Notes: generated by a model from the sequence alone, not told the origin. 64,000 nt of DNA from Gymnothorax reevesii (GCA_029721435.1 CM056583.1:90382120-90446119); one strand, 5' to 3'; shown: positions 1 through 13,030, counted from the stretch's first letter. Made by a program: numbers and translations.

Positions 1-340
1 CCCTGTAGCATTTTTGGGATAAGCCCAGCTGGGCCGCAGGAAACCCCAGGCTACCAGGTGCTCACCTACAAGCTTCTTACCCAGATCTGCCTCCAGAAGG
101 GAGCCCCAGGGTCCCAATTCTGGGAAAAGTTCTTTGTCTTTGGAGGGCCATGTCATGGCAGGCTTGGGAATTACATTTTGCCTAGTCCCTCACCTGGGAC
201 CAATTTGCCATGGAAAACCCTACCAGGAGCAAATGCTCCAGGCAGCAAAATGTTGCTCCAAAGATCCCAGAGGCACACAATCTTCTCCACCGCCATAAGG
301 GAGCAATCCTTGGAGGAGCACGATAAGGACCCCCCCTAAT
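1..340 (+). repeat. Interspersed-repeat-like segment, class uncertain
   Basis: This opening stretch is more GC-rich than its surroundings. It has internally similar phrases around 'accctaccaggagc' and 'ctccaggcagc', and a C-rich tail at 333-377. The wording resembles a repeat I associate with fish genomes, but I cannot assign it to a named family. It is open for 93 codons on the plus strand, with no recognisable protein domain. It is cut by the window edge, so its full extent is unknown. Confidence 0.3.
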
Positions 341-929
341 ATCTCCAAACCCCCCTCCACCCCCCTTCCCCAACACACACACTCAATATCAAGTCATTTC
401 ACCAAACCTGGCCATATGCCTGTGGCATATTTGCAAGGATCACATTGAAAACTCGGCAGGACTCTATGATGCTTGTCTGCATTCTTCCTGAATGAGTTTC
501 TCCCACTCTTGTCCTCCAGAAGACAGATACTCAATACACAAGCAAAATAACATATCTTAAATAATATATAATAGATCTTTCTTCATCATGGCATAGTGGC
601 GTATGAACACATATCATTCATATCTTCATAGCTTCTTCAAGAGGCCAGGGAGTCAGGTTAGCCAAGCCTTCATTTAGTTTAAATCCATACATTTTTAAAA
701 TTTGGAATGAAATCATTCCAAATGGTGATTTCGAACAAACAGTTTGTATATGAGAGTGGATAGATGTCTGCATTTACCCCATTTATGTCCCAAGCATACA
801 ATCCGGATAGATCCTCTGACAAGCGCATGATCCCGCATCCAGCAATGAACCCTTATTTGTTATGATGGACCTGCTATGTACAAAAGCCAACCTTTTCACA
901 ATACTTTTCCCTTACATTTTTTCAAAATA
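341..929. other. Intron sequence, nothing recognised
   Basis: After a short C-rich stretch this is AT-rich sequence. I see no open frame of interest, no splice-bounded exon candidate and no repeat structure. Confidence 0.4.
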
Positions 930-931
930 TA

Positions 932-2110
932 CAGCACCCTCCATAATTATTGGCACCCCAATAAGGTTAAGATGTGTTCTTTAGCTTCTAATAAATTCAG
1001 TTTTTTCTGAATAATATAGGATCACAATTGAAAAAGAGGAAAATCCAACCTTTAATTCAAGTGCATTTATTCAGTGGGAAGAAAATCCCACATTAAGAAA
1101 TAATTCTTCTACAAAAAAATCATATGTGCCACAATTATTAGCACCCCTGATGTTAACTCTTTGTACAACCCCCTTTTGCCAACAAAACAGCACCTAATCT
1201 CCTCCTATAATGTTTCACAAGATGGGAGAATATAGAAAGAGGGATCTTTGACCATTCCTCTTTGCACAATCTCTCTAAATCATCCAGCGACCTGGGTCCT
1301 CTCCTCTGCACTCTCCTCTTCAGCTCACTCCACAGGTTTTCAATGGGGTTGAGGTCTGGGGACTGAGATGGCCATGGGAGGAGCTTGATTCTGTGTCTGA
1401 TGAACATTTCTGCGTAGATTTGGACACATGTTTAGGGTCATTATTTTGCTGAAAGACCCAGTGACGACCCATCTTTCGGGCCACCAGATTTTGATTTAAA
1501 ATGTCCTGGTATTTCAAAGCATTCATGATGCCATGCACCCTAACAAGGTTCCCAGGGCCTCTGGAAGAGAAACAGGCCCACAGCATCACCAATCCTTCCC
1601 CATACTTCACCCCAGTACCGCTTAGCGAACTCCAGACGTTTGTGTTTATGATTGTGAGTGAGAAAAGGTTTTTTCTGTGCATGCCTCCCAAACAGCTAGT
1701 TGGCATGTAGATAGCGCCTGATGGTTGTTTTGGAGACTTTGTGACCCCAAGATGCTCCCATTTGTTGCAATTCTTTAACAGTGAGCTTTGGAGAACTTAT
1801 TATTTCTCTTACCATCCTCCTCACTGTGCGTGGTGGCAAAATAACCTTGCGTCCTCGTCCAGACTTGATTACGACTGTTCCAGTTGTTTTAAACTTCTTA
1901 ATGATTCTTCTGACAGTAGATATGGGCAGGTGCAGGCGAGTGGCTATTTTCTTGTAGCCATTGCCTGACTTGTGAAGGTCGACACACATCTGCCTTACTT
2001 GAATGGTGTGTTTCTTTGTGTTTCCCATGTTGAAGAGTGGATAAGTTAGGAGTTAGGCTTACTCCACTTTTTTACAGTTTTGTCAAAACACTTTGCAATT
2101 GTGTTTAAAA
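932..2110 (-). mobile_element. Tc1/mariner element, degenerate, truncated at its transposase 5' side
   Basis: The left end is a typical fish Tc1 terminus: TA at 930-931, then 'cagcaccctccataatta'. Related wording ('cacaattattagcacccc') recurs about 200 bp inside. A transposase relic runs on the minus strand from 2028 to 1153. The matching right terminus, an inverted copy of 'cagcaccctcc' followed by TA, is not visible beyond 2040. The 5' side therefore looks lost, and the right boundary given is approximate. Confidence 0.85.
1153..2028 (-). pseudogene. Tc1-like transposase pseudogene (frameshifted, internal deletion)
   Basis: Three minus-strand frames in succession cover a Tc1 transposase. 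The first (2028-1696) starts MGNTKKHTIQVRQMCVDLHK and holds the paired helix-turn-helix DNA-binding region, including a GRGRK hook. The second (about 1706-1400) has the catalytic-core text LVMLWACFSSRGPGNLVRVHG and FQQNNDPKH. The third (1407-1153) has LPWPSQSPDLNPIENLWSEL, which carries the catalytic Glu, and then the C-terminus. The segment that should carry the first catalytic Asp (the TDES-type motif) is missing, because the sequence jumps from the linker straight into the core. The second Asp reads Asn (QQNNDPKH instead of QQDNDPKH). With two or more frameshifts it cannot make an active enzyme. The family is sure; the boundaries are approximate. Confidence 0.9.
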
Positions 2111-2918
2111 CGCTGCACAAAATAACAAATTAAAGAAATAAAACATTATGTAATTGCCTCGTGAGAAAATGTGTGACAATGTTGCAATGAGAATTGTTAA
2201 TCCTTAAATGCCCAACAATAGTAAAAGTTGAAAGAAAAATCTATGTATTCTGGGGAGGGGCTAATAACAACCCAATGGCAATTTTTAATTTTTGGTGACC
2301 TTTGACCTCATTTTAGTTTTGTGACATATATGTCACAATGGGCATTTCGGGGATCTTATTGCTAAAATGACTTGAATTGAAACAGGTGACATATAGCTGA
2401 AGTATTAGGCATAGCTTATTTTTCATTAGCTTACCTGTTTGTGTACTTTATCCAGTGATTAATGGGTGCTGATCTGTCGTGTGGATTACACCATGGGGGC
2501 AGCCATATTGGAAAGGTTATCTGGCGCAGCTGGTGTAGTGTCATTTCCACTTTTATGCATCAGATGGCAGCACTGATAGTCTAAATATGTCACTATGGGA
2601 ATTAGGTTGCAAAATTTATGTGGGGTCAGTGGTTTTGACCAGCCAGTTATTTTGCTGAAAGGTTTGCTCATTTTATACAAGTGCTGCTATTATGAACCGT
2701 CCTTCCCTGTAAGGTCCCAATCGCATCCTGACTCAGTTTGCCTTGTTCCAGCAGCCCTGTGTCGGTTTCCCAGTATTGTCTCCTTTAACCGATTTATAGT
2801 CCTGTTTTACTCCCTGGCTCTCTTATGGTCCAGTGTGTTCCTTGGCCTCATGTCTGATTGTTGTCATAAGTACATAAGTTGCTTGTGCTCTGTCAATTGT
2901 TAACATAAGATATACTTT
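2111..2918. other. Intron sequence, nothing firmly recognised
   Basis: Mixed AT-rich sequence. The part at 2700-2900 is rich in 'ctcct/gtcc' wording, loosely like pieces at 59.34-59.46 kb, and could be an old retroelement fragment. No termini or coding motif support that. Confidence 0.3.
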
Positions 2919-3226
2919 GTTGAGCCCTGTGGGGTAATTTGTCCTCTGCATTTGACCCATCCTATAGTTAGGAGCAGTAGGCAGCCACAGAGCGGCGCCC
3001 GGGAACCAACTCCAGTTCTAAAGCTAGTTCCTTGGTCAGGGGTACTGGTTGGAGTGTTCCTATGAGGCATGTTTCGTGGGTGGGGGAAACTGGAGTACTC
3101 GGTGGAAACCCTCGCGAACACGGGGAGAACATGCAAACTCCACACAGAAAGGCCTCAGGCCGGATTCGAACCCATGACCTTCTTGCTGTGATGCAACAGT
3201 GCTAACAACTATGCCACCATGCCGCC
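2919..3226 (-). repeat. tRNA-derived SINE (fish type), minus orientation
   Basis: Read on the minus strand, it begins with a tRNA-like head, 'ggcggcatggtggcatag...'. It contains an RNA polymerase III B box (GGTTCGAATCC, complement of 3162-3172) and then the block 'tgtgtggagtttgcatgt', which is characteristic of a very common fish SINE. The tail at 2919-3035 ('gacccatcc', 'ggcgcccggg') also matches the family as I remember it. The A box is degenerate. It is a non-coding parasitic repeat. Confidence 0.8.
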
Positions 3227-5814
3227 AAAAAATTGTTGTTGAATTAGTCTGCCTGCTTGATGCTTCCTAGACTTGAGCTTTTATCCGAGCGAAGGGATGA
3301 CATTCGTGCCAGTGAACTAAAGTAAAGAAACATAATCTGAATACCTGTGCCATTTATAAAGGACACCCTCTCCCTGCCCTACTGCGGCCTCCAGAGCAGG
3401 GACCGACCTCCACTTGGCACAGCCCTGGTGTCCCTGTCAGTTCTGAAGGCGCTGCAATTAATCTGACCACCAGGCTTCAGACAACTAAAAAGTCCCCGAT
3501 CATGGCTTGGATTCGCTCCCTTAAATCTGTTTCCAGTCACCTGATTGGGACTGGCTCGTACCACAGACCGCCTGAGCCCTTCAGTCTTTCATGCCCTGTG
3601 TTTGGGCTCACTGAAGGCCCTTATCGTGTTAAATGTGGATCTGCTTGTGGTTTCTTCTTCTGCTATTCCGACATCCCCATGGTCATTTTAGCTAAAGTCC
3701 CGAGTCCTGCAGCAACTCTAAACTCAGGGTTGTCACCTGGCAACGACTCGACTCGGTCTTCTCGGTAAAAGTAATAATGCAGGGATGATATTTAAGCTAA
3801 AACAATTTATCGATCTTAAAGGACTGAAATATTTCTTTATTTAATTCCACATAACCCATAACAGTGTAAATACCATGACTAATTTTTGTGACTCCAGAAC
3901 TTGTTTGAACTGCTCGTTGTTTTTCTGCCCATCCAGTTGTTTGACTATTTTGACATAGTTTTTAATATTTAGCAAAAAAGTTGCTTCTGTTGCTCAATTG
4001 CACGCATCCCCGCGTTTTTTTAAACTCAGCCATGTGTAATATGTTAAGATGGCATCAATGCATGTAATGAGCAAGTTAAACACAGAGGGCAATACGATTG
4101 ATCCTTTGCATGGGCATCGAACCGATTATCAAAAGGAGTACATACACCACCTTGTTCAATCCTTGAAGTTTTTTCAGGCGGAGCAGGTATTTCACTCTGA
4201 TGGAGGCGTTCACATGAGGAAATCTTATTGTGATTGAGCTTCAATCTAATTACAGGAGCATCAGAGAGAAAATGCACTCAGATTTACCGCATTGATTGCA
4301 TATTTTTGCCATCAGTTTGATGAGTCTACATTTGCCATGAGGGGCTGGACTGCTTCAGTCGTGTGACATTATCAAACAGTGATTAATTCTTAAGTGGTTG
4401 GAGAGATCTGTATCTGAATCAAAGTCCTGATTGGATGGAGAGGCTATTAAACACGGACACAGCCAATCACATAAGATAAAGCCAATTAATTTTACGACAC
4501 AGAAATATTTACTCAAACGAGTCAAAAATCCCAAAATAAACATTTGCATGAAACACACAAAATCTGGTACAAAAATGTTTTACAAGGTGAGTATTGCACT
4601 TATTTTTGGGCTTATTCTAATTTCTGGAAGTCTCAATCTAAAGAAGTTTCCAAGGTTAATGTAGACTAATATCACACCGCCCTGCATTTTGAAACCTTTT
4701 CTCTGCTGATTTGATAAACTGTGGAGATTTTTTTTATAATTCGAAGGCACTGATTTCAAATTTGATTTAAAAATTTGTGTATCACGTCGGTTTTTTGACA
4801 AATCCCAAATTCTTTTCTTCATATTGATATATCGAAGAACACACAATGATAAATGAAAGCAGAATGACACAGTTAGATTTTAAGCATCTGCAAGATGTAA
4901 TAAAACAAAATGCAGCTTACTTTGATTTATGGGAATAATTTTGTTCGGGGCCGTCTCTCTGTAGGGACCAACAGTAATCAGCCATCATGTAAAAGGCGAA
5001 GAGGGGATTGGCATAGGCTGCTTGGGGTGTGGTTATTTTCCATGATGATACACTTCGTGGTGGTGATTTTGAGTGTTTAATTCATGAGAAACAGCAGGAA
5101 CTTACTATGCTTGAACCGGATTCTCGTTATAACAAGGCCAGTGATTTGTGACAAAACCTGACTTGATAACCAAAGTTTCAAAAGTTTCGACTTCAAGACA
5201 AAGTTTCCTCTTACTGGGAATAAAAAGCATCTTAACATCTTAAAACTCAAAGCCCCCTCGCGATAATGTGTATAATGGGAAAAGTCACAAAATTAAATCA
5301 TTTACTCATATGAAATTAGCAAAACACATCGATATAGTCATCCAGTGTCCTTTCAAGACATCTATTTTTAATATCCAAGTTAGAACGTTGCCAAAACTTT
5401 CAACTGTGGAGTTTCCTCAATATTCATAGCAGCTTTCTTCCTCTCCATGATTAAACCCTGGGTAAGCCGCCCAATGTCGAAGTAAGCCACAAAACTTGGT
5501 TTTGAAAGATGGATATGCATTACTGAATCAAGAAAAACTGATGAGACTTCTTTCTTATTGACTGTTCTTTTTTATATGATTTTCTTGAGGGTAACGCAAG
5601 GCCACTTGCAAGGAAGATTTACGTGCACTGTTTATGCGCAGTCTGGTTTCGTTTTATATTATAAAGGCATTGAACTGTGTTTGGAAGGCCGTTCTCGACC
5701 GTGGTGCATGGAAACGAGAGTAGTTGGTGTGGAAAATTACTGATTAATATAATTGATTAATTGATTACTGCCAGACCTGTTGAATCAACAAATCACTCTA
5801 ATAGATCATGTTTG
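3227..5814. other. Intron sequence, no gene or clear repeat
   Basis: About 2.6 kb of mostly AT-rich sequence. Short open frames occur on both strands, but none shows a domain, good splice borders or repeat ancestry. No tandem or inverted repeat is obvious. Confidence 0.4.
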
Positions 5815-6176
5815 ACAAAGTTGGCAAACAGATCTCATAAGACAACATGAAAAGAAGAAGAGCGGGCTAAAATTTTTCCACAGCGATGTGAAAGACTCAT
5901 TGCCATTTATCGCAAATGTTCGATTGCAGTCGTTGTCGCCGAGGGTGGCACAACCAGTTATTAGGATTTAGGGGGCAATTACTTTTTCACATAGGGCCAG
6001 GTAGGTTTGCATAGCTTTTTCCCCTTAATAAATGAAAATATAATTTAAAAACTCCATTTTGTATTTACTCAGGTTATTTTAGTCTAATGTTAAAATTTGT
6101 TTGATGATATGAAACATTTAAGTGTGACAAATATGCAAAAAAATAAGAAATCAGGAAGGGGGCAAATATGGCACTG
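5815..6176 (+). mobile_element. Tc1/mariner element, 3' end only
   Basis: This is the terminal portion of a fish Tc1 element. It holds the end of a transposase frame, then the 3' untranslated block with 'gggggcaattactttttcac' and 'tgtgacaaatatgcaaaa', then the terminal 'gggggcaaatatggcactg' followed by TA at 6177-6178. The 5' portion is absent. The usual terminal wording 'aaatactttttcac' is partly deleted in the last 20 bases. Confidence 0.8.
5881..5964 (+). pseudogene. C-terminal 27 codons of a Tc1 transposase
   Basis: Frame 5881-5964 reads QRCERLIAIYRKCSIAVVVA, then EGGTTSY and a stop. This is the conserved tail of the Tc1 transposase family carrying this type of 3' end. No catalytic region remains upstream, so it is a fossil fragment. 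Confidence 0.8.
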
Positions 6177-6178
6177 TA

Positions 6179-8021
6179 TGAAGCTAACACCAAGAAAAGC
6201 ATAATATATCTCAGTATAATTGCTAGTCAAGTCACAATAGAGCAGCGATATAATAATTTATCCATTGTTTACTGACAACAACAACAATAATAATCACAAA
6301 AAAATTTGAGCATTTTCTATCAAAAGTGGTGACCAGTTGTCACAGGCAGCCATCATGGGCAACATGGGTATGGAGAGCTTGGAGGGGGTAGGAATGTAAC
6401 ATGAAAGACTTTCAAATCAAACTTTACGATTGTTGTTTCTTGCCAATATTTGCAAAACTGTTAATTCATTGAAAAAAAACTTTTTAAAAACCTACAGTTT
6501 TACACTGAGAGAGAAAAGTATTACTTTATTCACAGCTGCTGCTTTTCATTTTACTCGCATACATTTTTGAAACTATATATCAGAAACTGGACATCGGCTG
6601 AAAATATTTTCGTTTTTTTGCATCCTGCGCTCACAGTGTTCTGTTATCACCTGTTATGACCTGCTATGACATACTGTACTCGCTCTTGAAGACCACGGAA
6701 AAGAGGAGGCCTCACATTTACAGGAATACTGCAGCAACCTGCGAAACCAGGTTTTATATGACACTGGAAAGCATAATGTGCCCACTTCAGTTCCTCACAA
6801 AGGAACCATAGAAAAATTAACAAATTAGGTTTCAGAGAATTTACTTGTAGAAAGGAGAAAATCTAGCCAGACAGTATAATGACGCCCGAGATGCCACTAA
6901 AAACCTGATTCAATGAGTTCAGCCTGGTTGGCTTGTGTCTGTATTTCACTCCAACATCTAAGGCTTTTGGCAAAAATGACTGGCAAGAGAGGCCAGATGG
7001 ATTTCTGCCATCCGCTATTGTTTACTAAAAAAAAAAAAAAAAAAGGAGGAATCCCCTGCCCAAGCATTCAAACTACTTCCTGCTAAACTGTAGATCTTTA
7101 CTGACTCCAGAGAAACTCCACCTTCATTCGTCGTGACCCACTGACTTTTTAGCCCAGCGCCAGCAGTCATGAGTTCTGTCCAAGTACTTTTGATGAATTC
7201 CTCTAAACTGCTAATTTTTTTGTCTCATTTGACTGATGGATTCTAGCACTAATTTCAATAAACCATTATATTAATTAAAGTCAGAAATTGCCTAAACCCC
7301 AATTATTCTATGACAGTCAGGACTGTAAATTTGGACAATAATGAACACTGTTGTTTTAGCTGTCATTACACTATGTGGGAGTTGAAATTAATCAACAAGC
7401 TCAAAATGCAGAATTTCACCTTTACTTGTCCCTATTTTCATTCAAATGAGTATAACAGTCTCCAAATAACTTTTTAAGGGACTCAAAATAATTTGACAAT
7501 CGGCAGCACAACTGTTCTACGGGCCTACAGTATGTGTATTATTTTCCTGATTATTTCATTTACAAGAAAGCCGATAAAAGGTTACTTCTATTTTGGTATT
7601 TGCATTTGGAATATGTTGCTAATTCTTGATACGACATCAAATAAAGTGGCCAGCGCCTGTGAGGCAAGTCATCATAAAGCTAAAAAATTCTAAACCAATT
7701 ACTTTGAGCAATAATAATAATAATAATAATAATTCAGTAATACATCAATTACTTTCGGTGTAGCCAACTCTATAACTTGGTTCAGTTGGAAAAAGAAAAG
7801 CACTGGTGAGCTCAGGGACTGCAAAAGGCCCAGAAGACCTCATGACAACTTTGGTAAATGACCAAAGAATCTTTTTTCTGTGAACAAAATAATCCCACAC
7901 AGCAGTTGGCCAGATCAGGACCGCGATACCGGCGGTAAGTGTATCTGTGTAAAACCCAACAGGCAAATAACTTCACCAGAATAATTGGGTCAAAGATGAA
8001 TAAGGGTTTCAAACTTGGAAA
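6179..8021. other. Intron sequence with simple repeats only
   Basis: AT-rich sequence containing a poly-A run at about 7027-7044 and an AAT microsatellite at about 7710-7733. I see no coding or structural feature. Confidence 0.4.
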
Positions 8022-8023
8022 TA

Positions 8024-8284
8024 CAAAACCAATTCCAAAAAAAAAGCTGGAATGCTGTGCAAATTGTAAATAAAAACAGAATGCAATGATTTGCAAATGT
8101 CATAAACCTGCATTTTTTTCAGAGTAGAACACAGGCAATATATCAGACGTTGAAAGTGAGATGTTTTACCCCTTCATGAAAAAATATTAGCTCATTTTGA
8201 ATTTGATGGCAGTTTGTTTTAAAATGTTTACAATGTTTTTTCAAACTTTCCACAGCATCCCAACTTTTTTGGATTTTCAGGTTG
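8024..8284. mobile_element. Non-autonomous Tc1-type MITE, 261 bp
   Basis: TA flanks both ends (8022-8023 and 8285-8286). The left end reads 'caaaaccaattccaaaaa...gctggaatgctgtgcaaa'. The inverted right end reads 'caacctgaaaatccaaaaaa' and continues 'gttgggatgctgtg'. The body contains 'aaataaaaacagaatgcaat', typical of a very common fish element whose longer copies carry a Tc1 transposase. This copy has no coding sequence. Confidence 0.85.
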
Positions 8285-9051
8285 TAAATGAAATTGTCTT
8301 AAAATGGCCATTTAAGCAAACCTCCACTAAAGTGTTCTGTACACAACTCAAAAACAGGGATTGATTTTAAGAATCTAATTAATTTTTGATTTTTTTTTTT
8401 TTGGCAAATTGTATGATTTTTGCCATGAAAAAGGTCCTTCCTGGGTAACAGGAATGGATTTACCAGTTATTAAAATGTCTACCATTGTTGGCATAAGAAA
8501 GTTCATAAATGTCATAGTTAAAGCTCAACAAACAAATATTGCTCAGAGAACAAAATTTTTATCAGGATTAATGCAATATATTATACTTATTTATTTATAC
8601 TTAAATTAGCTAATTAGTTGCGGTTGATCAAAGTCCTCCATGCCGAAAAGGCATGTTATTATATTCTCAACTGAAGGAAACTGCAAGAAAAAAAGATTTC
8701 AAAGTATTATCTTTTAAGGCTTTCTCAAGAACACAATTTTTTAAGAATCATACATAATTCAAAGCACAAGACACTGAAAACTGTCAAAGATTTGAAAAAT
8801 TATTTTTTAAATCTTTCATTTCATGTAACAATGAGAGTTAAGTATCACATGAATGTAGAATGTAGAATTACAGGTTAGCACTTAAATTCAATGGCATTTC
8901 ACTTTTCAATTAAAACAAAAAAAAACTGTGTAAACAACTTAGCTTATTCATCACAAGTTTGTTAATAAATGAAGGGAACATTAAAGCACAGGGTGACTGA
9001 ATCCGAGAAACTAATTGTGTGTGAGAGCGTGTGTGTTTGACTGACTGTATG

Positions 9052-9086
<35 letters not shown>

Positions 9087-10628
9087 GAATGACTGTGGGT
9101 GAGTTTGTGTGTGTGTCCAGGCCTTTCCCAAATGAGTGTGGACCTATTTTTATGAATCTTTCACTTTTTCCTTTTTTACTGATTTGCCTTATTACTTCAC
9201 TTCTAAATCACAAAACCTTAATCTCTGGTGGATTTGTGTTCCTCCTGGCGCTGAACAGACTCTGTCTCTCAGACAGCGGTATCTGGAAGGACATAACTGA
9301 CCTTGAACCATCAAAAGCTATTAAAACTGCATTGAAAACTTAAAGGGAAACTACAAGCTAAAAGATTTTTACATTGTCATAAAAGATCTAACATTGATGT
9401 TCGATTCATTCCTGAGTTTATTGTCAGATATGCGTAACACCACACTTCATCGTTATTTTCAATTTGCCGCTCACTTTGCTGTCAGGCTCCTACCTGATCT
9501 GATTCAGTGTTATTTTCCCAGAATGACTTTCACCTCCCGCTCTCTTTTAATGACCCGCAAAGTCAGAGTGTAGCATTCTGGATGTACAGGGCTGATAGCG
9601 CGGCACAAATTGGCCTGCCCCTTTGCTAAATTACTGATTTCTCTCGATAAGAAAATTGCATAATTTGATGTAAGGTAATTCAAGACAGAACCGCAGAATT
9701 TTTGTTCCAGTGGGGATGTAAACAATATCCGATACTTACGGTTGAGGCTACAGTGAGTTGAAGACCACTGTCCGACTCATCTCTATAGTGCGCTTTGTCA
9801 ACAGAAATCAACTTCAGCCGAAAAACAAGAAAGAGATGAATTTGGCACATTTTAACAAAGTTAAGGTGTTTTCGCCTGAAGTTTTCCTTTAAATATTAGA
9901 ATATAGAATTAACATTTGATCGTTATATGGGCAATATCCTCACAAAAATCAGTGATGATGATCTGTGTCCTGGTTAACAGAGGATCTTTGTTATCCAGGG
10001 AGGACATATTGTTTTCCAGGAAGATAATAAACCTATTTTCCCTTTATAATCAAGGACTAACTTGGCCAACGGTGAAAAACAATAAATCATCCTTCAACAC
10101 ATTACTGTCATATTTCTCATGACATAGTCAGATTTTAAATAAAAAATTTAAAAAAAACAACATAAAAGTTTTATTAGCGTTATCCAGAAAGACACATGAT
10201 ATAATGCACCAGTGACCAAAAAGTTCAAAATATCAGCATTTTAAAAGAGACTTACTGAACTTTCCATATGCCTTGGGGCTCATTCAGAATCTTCTGTACA
10301 ATGCTGTACCTTGTCACATCACGACTATCCAAATGCATGATGGTAATAAACTACATGCCTGTTGTCCAGAGAGGACATGATCGAAATCCAATTTAAAGTC
10401 TTTCTTCCTGAAACATGTATATAAACTAAAGTACTGTATATTTGTAGGTATAATTGCAAACATCAACACAATAATGCCCAAGCAGATAATGCTTCCATTA
10501 ATTTTTTTTTGACATTTCTGACATATTTGTGTACAAACATTATAAGCCAAGGTGTTACTCAGGAATGGCAGTTTGGTACTTTTGAGCTCAATACCTCCTT
10601 AAACTTTCCTTAAATTTTCCTTAAAAGA
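8285..10628. other. Intron sequence with a TG microsatellite
   Basis: Mostly AT-rich, non-repetitive sequence. The exception is an imperfect TG tract at about 9018-9118, with its perfect core at 9055-9083. The only extended open frames, on both strands, run through that repeat and are not genes. Confidence 0.4.
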
Positions 10629-11318
10629 CCTGCTCATGACTCTAAGCACACTACCTTACCTGTGCAGTATTGTGAATCCTCATGACTCTAAGCACACTAC
10701 CTTACCTGTGCAGTATTGTAAATCCTCATGACTCTAAGCACACTACCTTACCTGTGCAGTATTGTGAATGCTCGTGACTCTAAGCACACTACCTTACCTG
10801 TGCAGTATTGTAAATCCTCATGACTCTAAGCACACTACCTTACCTGTGCAGTATTGTAAATCCTCATGACTCTAAGCACACTACCTTACCTGTGCAGTAT
10901 TGTGAATGTTCATGACTCTAAGCACACTACCTTACCTGTGCAGTATTGTGAATCCTCATGACTCTAAGCACACTACCTTACCTGTGCAGTATTGTGAATC
11001 CTCATGACTCTAAGCACACTACCTTACCTGTGCAGTATGTGAATCCTCATGACTCTAAGCACACTACCTTACCTGTGCAGTATTGTGAATGTTCATGACT
11101 CTAAGCACACTACCTTACCTGTGCAGTATTGTGAATGCTCGTGACTCTAAGCACACTACCTTACCTGTGCAGTATTGTAAATCCTCATGACTCTAAGCAC
11201 ACTACCTTACCTGTGCAGTATTGTAAATCCTCATGACTCTAAGCACACTACCTTACCTGTGCAGCATTGTGAATCCTCATGACTCTAAGCACACTACCTT
11301 ACCTGTGCAGTATGTGAA
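10629..11318. repeat. 46-bp minisatellite, 15 copies
   Basis: The unit begins 'catgactctaagcacactac' and continues 'cttacctgtgcagtattgtgaatcct'. I count 15 occurrences of 'gactctaagc'. They are spaced 46 bp apart except where the variant 'cagtatgtgaa' loses two bases. The copies are nearly identical and differ mainly at 'gtgaat/gtaaat' and 'cctcat/gttcat/gctcgt'. That points to recent expansion or homogenisation. There are no unique spacers, so it is not a CRISPR-like array. Confidence 0.97.
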
Positions 11319-12689
11319 ACTGGTACTGTGGCGATGAATGTCTGAGAATGGAACTGCTTGTCTTGAATTGATTCATGTCTCATGATGCACAGACACGCTG
11401 TGATAGCAGCACTGGGATTGGTAGAGCCACAGCGGTAGAACGCTCTGATAACTCAGCCCATCACTGGATCCAATGGAACATGCATTTCACTTGCTAAAGG
11501 CAAAACTAAAGGTGAAAGAACGAGAGGAGGCTGAGGACAGGCGCTGCGGAGCCCCTGCGGCCCGTCGCCAGGGGAGAGTCCAGCATCCGCTGATGTCTAT
11601 GGATACTTCACACGGGAGGAGGGCATCGGCTCTTTTAAAGTGCTGAAGGCACCAACATTTCTGCCCAGAAAAAATGCTCCTGAAAGTTGAGAAGTTTTTT
11701 TTTTCTATTTACAAACTGCTGTGACATCATTCGCCCGTTTCTTCACAAACCAATCACTATTAACAGGAGGCCGAGATACTGATTCATCACAACAACAACA
11801 AGGATGGAACTGAAAGTTCTGGATGAAAAATAGTTATTCTAAAGCCTGATAAAGGATATATAATAAAGGAGCCCCTTTTTTGATGCGTTTCTGCTGATAA
11901 GCAAGAAATAATACTCAAAAAATAGAGCCCAGAGGGCAGAAACAGACAGAAAAATCAGAAAAGCTAAACAGTTGTCTGTTTCTATGACAACACTGCATGT
12001 CACTAGTGCGCTCCCAAGATAGCTTTATTCATGAGGCACAAACTGCACTCTGTGCACCGCTCTTTCGAAAGTAAAAGCTCTGTGTCTGAATGCACCCCCC
12101 GGGGTTCCAGAATTTGGGCAGTCAGTGAAGACACAGGATTTCCAAGTGGGCATTAAAAAAAATATCAATTTAATTTTTGATCTTGTCAATTAATCCAATT
12201 ACAACTTTAAAACCCACTACAGAAGCATATCGAGCTAAAATTTTGAAAAATGTTTCACTGTCCAAATACTTCAGGACCTGGCTGCATCTGTTCATCGCAA
12301 TACTGAGTGAGCTATGCGTCCATTCCAGCGGAACCTTCTAGTAGCAGCTGCTATTGCCTCTTGATCTAACGTCACTCCATAAGGCACATGCCAGTCCACC
12401 TGACCGACCCTCCTGCCGTCTCGCGCTGGACTTGTTATGACTCTCAAAACGGTAAAATACTCAGTATTTGCCTCTGTTTCACAACCCCGCCCACATTCTG
12501 TCATCATCACCACTTCTGTTTGCCAATTACACATGACAAGCAGCAACTAAAATGGACACATTTATTATTTATTGCTCCATCTACATACACGGGATGGTCA
12601 AATAATTGCAAATTATTCAGCGTGTTAGTCAGTGTGTATTTTCTCCTGCATGTTTGTGAAAGTAAATATCTGTATGGGTGTGTGTGTGT
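11319..12689. other. Intron sequence, nothing recognised
   Basis: Moderate GC content, no tandem repeat and no domain-bearing frame. The interval leads into the CpG-rich segment that follows. Confidence 0.35.
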
Positions 12690-13030
12690 GTGGGGGGGGG
12701 GGACGGTGTGTGTATCTGCGCGTGCAGTCGAGTGTGTGCTTCCCCGCGCAGGCGTGCGCACGACGCGCGGCTCCTCGATATTTTCAGTATCACTTCACAC
12801 AGCACGAAACAGAGCGCCTGCGAGAGAAGGCAGCACTCGACCGGCCGCATCCGCTGCTGCATCTCAGTCATCCAGAGGTTACAGCTCCCTCCGCGAGGCA
12901 CTTTCTGTCAGATCAGTCAACTTGGTGGGAGCCCAGAGACCGAAGATGGCTGGAGGCGAGAGGAGGAGAGTGAGGGCGACGCGGGGCGAGGCGGCCCTGC
13001 CGTTTCCTCCAGCTCTCTCTTCTAGCCATT
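12690..13030. promoter_or_regulatory. CpG-rich segment (possible small CpG island)
   Basis: CG dinucleotides are dense compared with the surrounding intron, for example in 'cgcgcaggcgtgcgcacgac', 'gcgacgcggggcgaggcggc' and 'cgaccggccgcatccgctgc'. Long open frames on both strands are a by-product of the base composition. The segment lies inside the presumed second intron of med13l and is followed by a GA microsatellite. It could be an alternative promoter or enhancer, or just a CpG-rich repeat. No TATA box or convincing first exon can be defined. Confidence 0.4.

Noticed and set aside
8910..9343. Open frames through the TG tract (His/Thr or Cys/Val repeats)
   Set aside because: Low-complexity translation of a microsatellite.
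10629..11318. Regularly spaced repeats that might suggest a CRISPR array
   Set aside because: The units are contiguous with no unique spacers, and the DNA is vertebrate.
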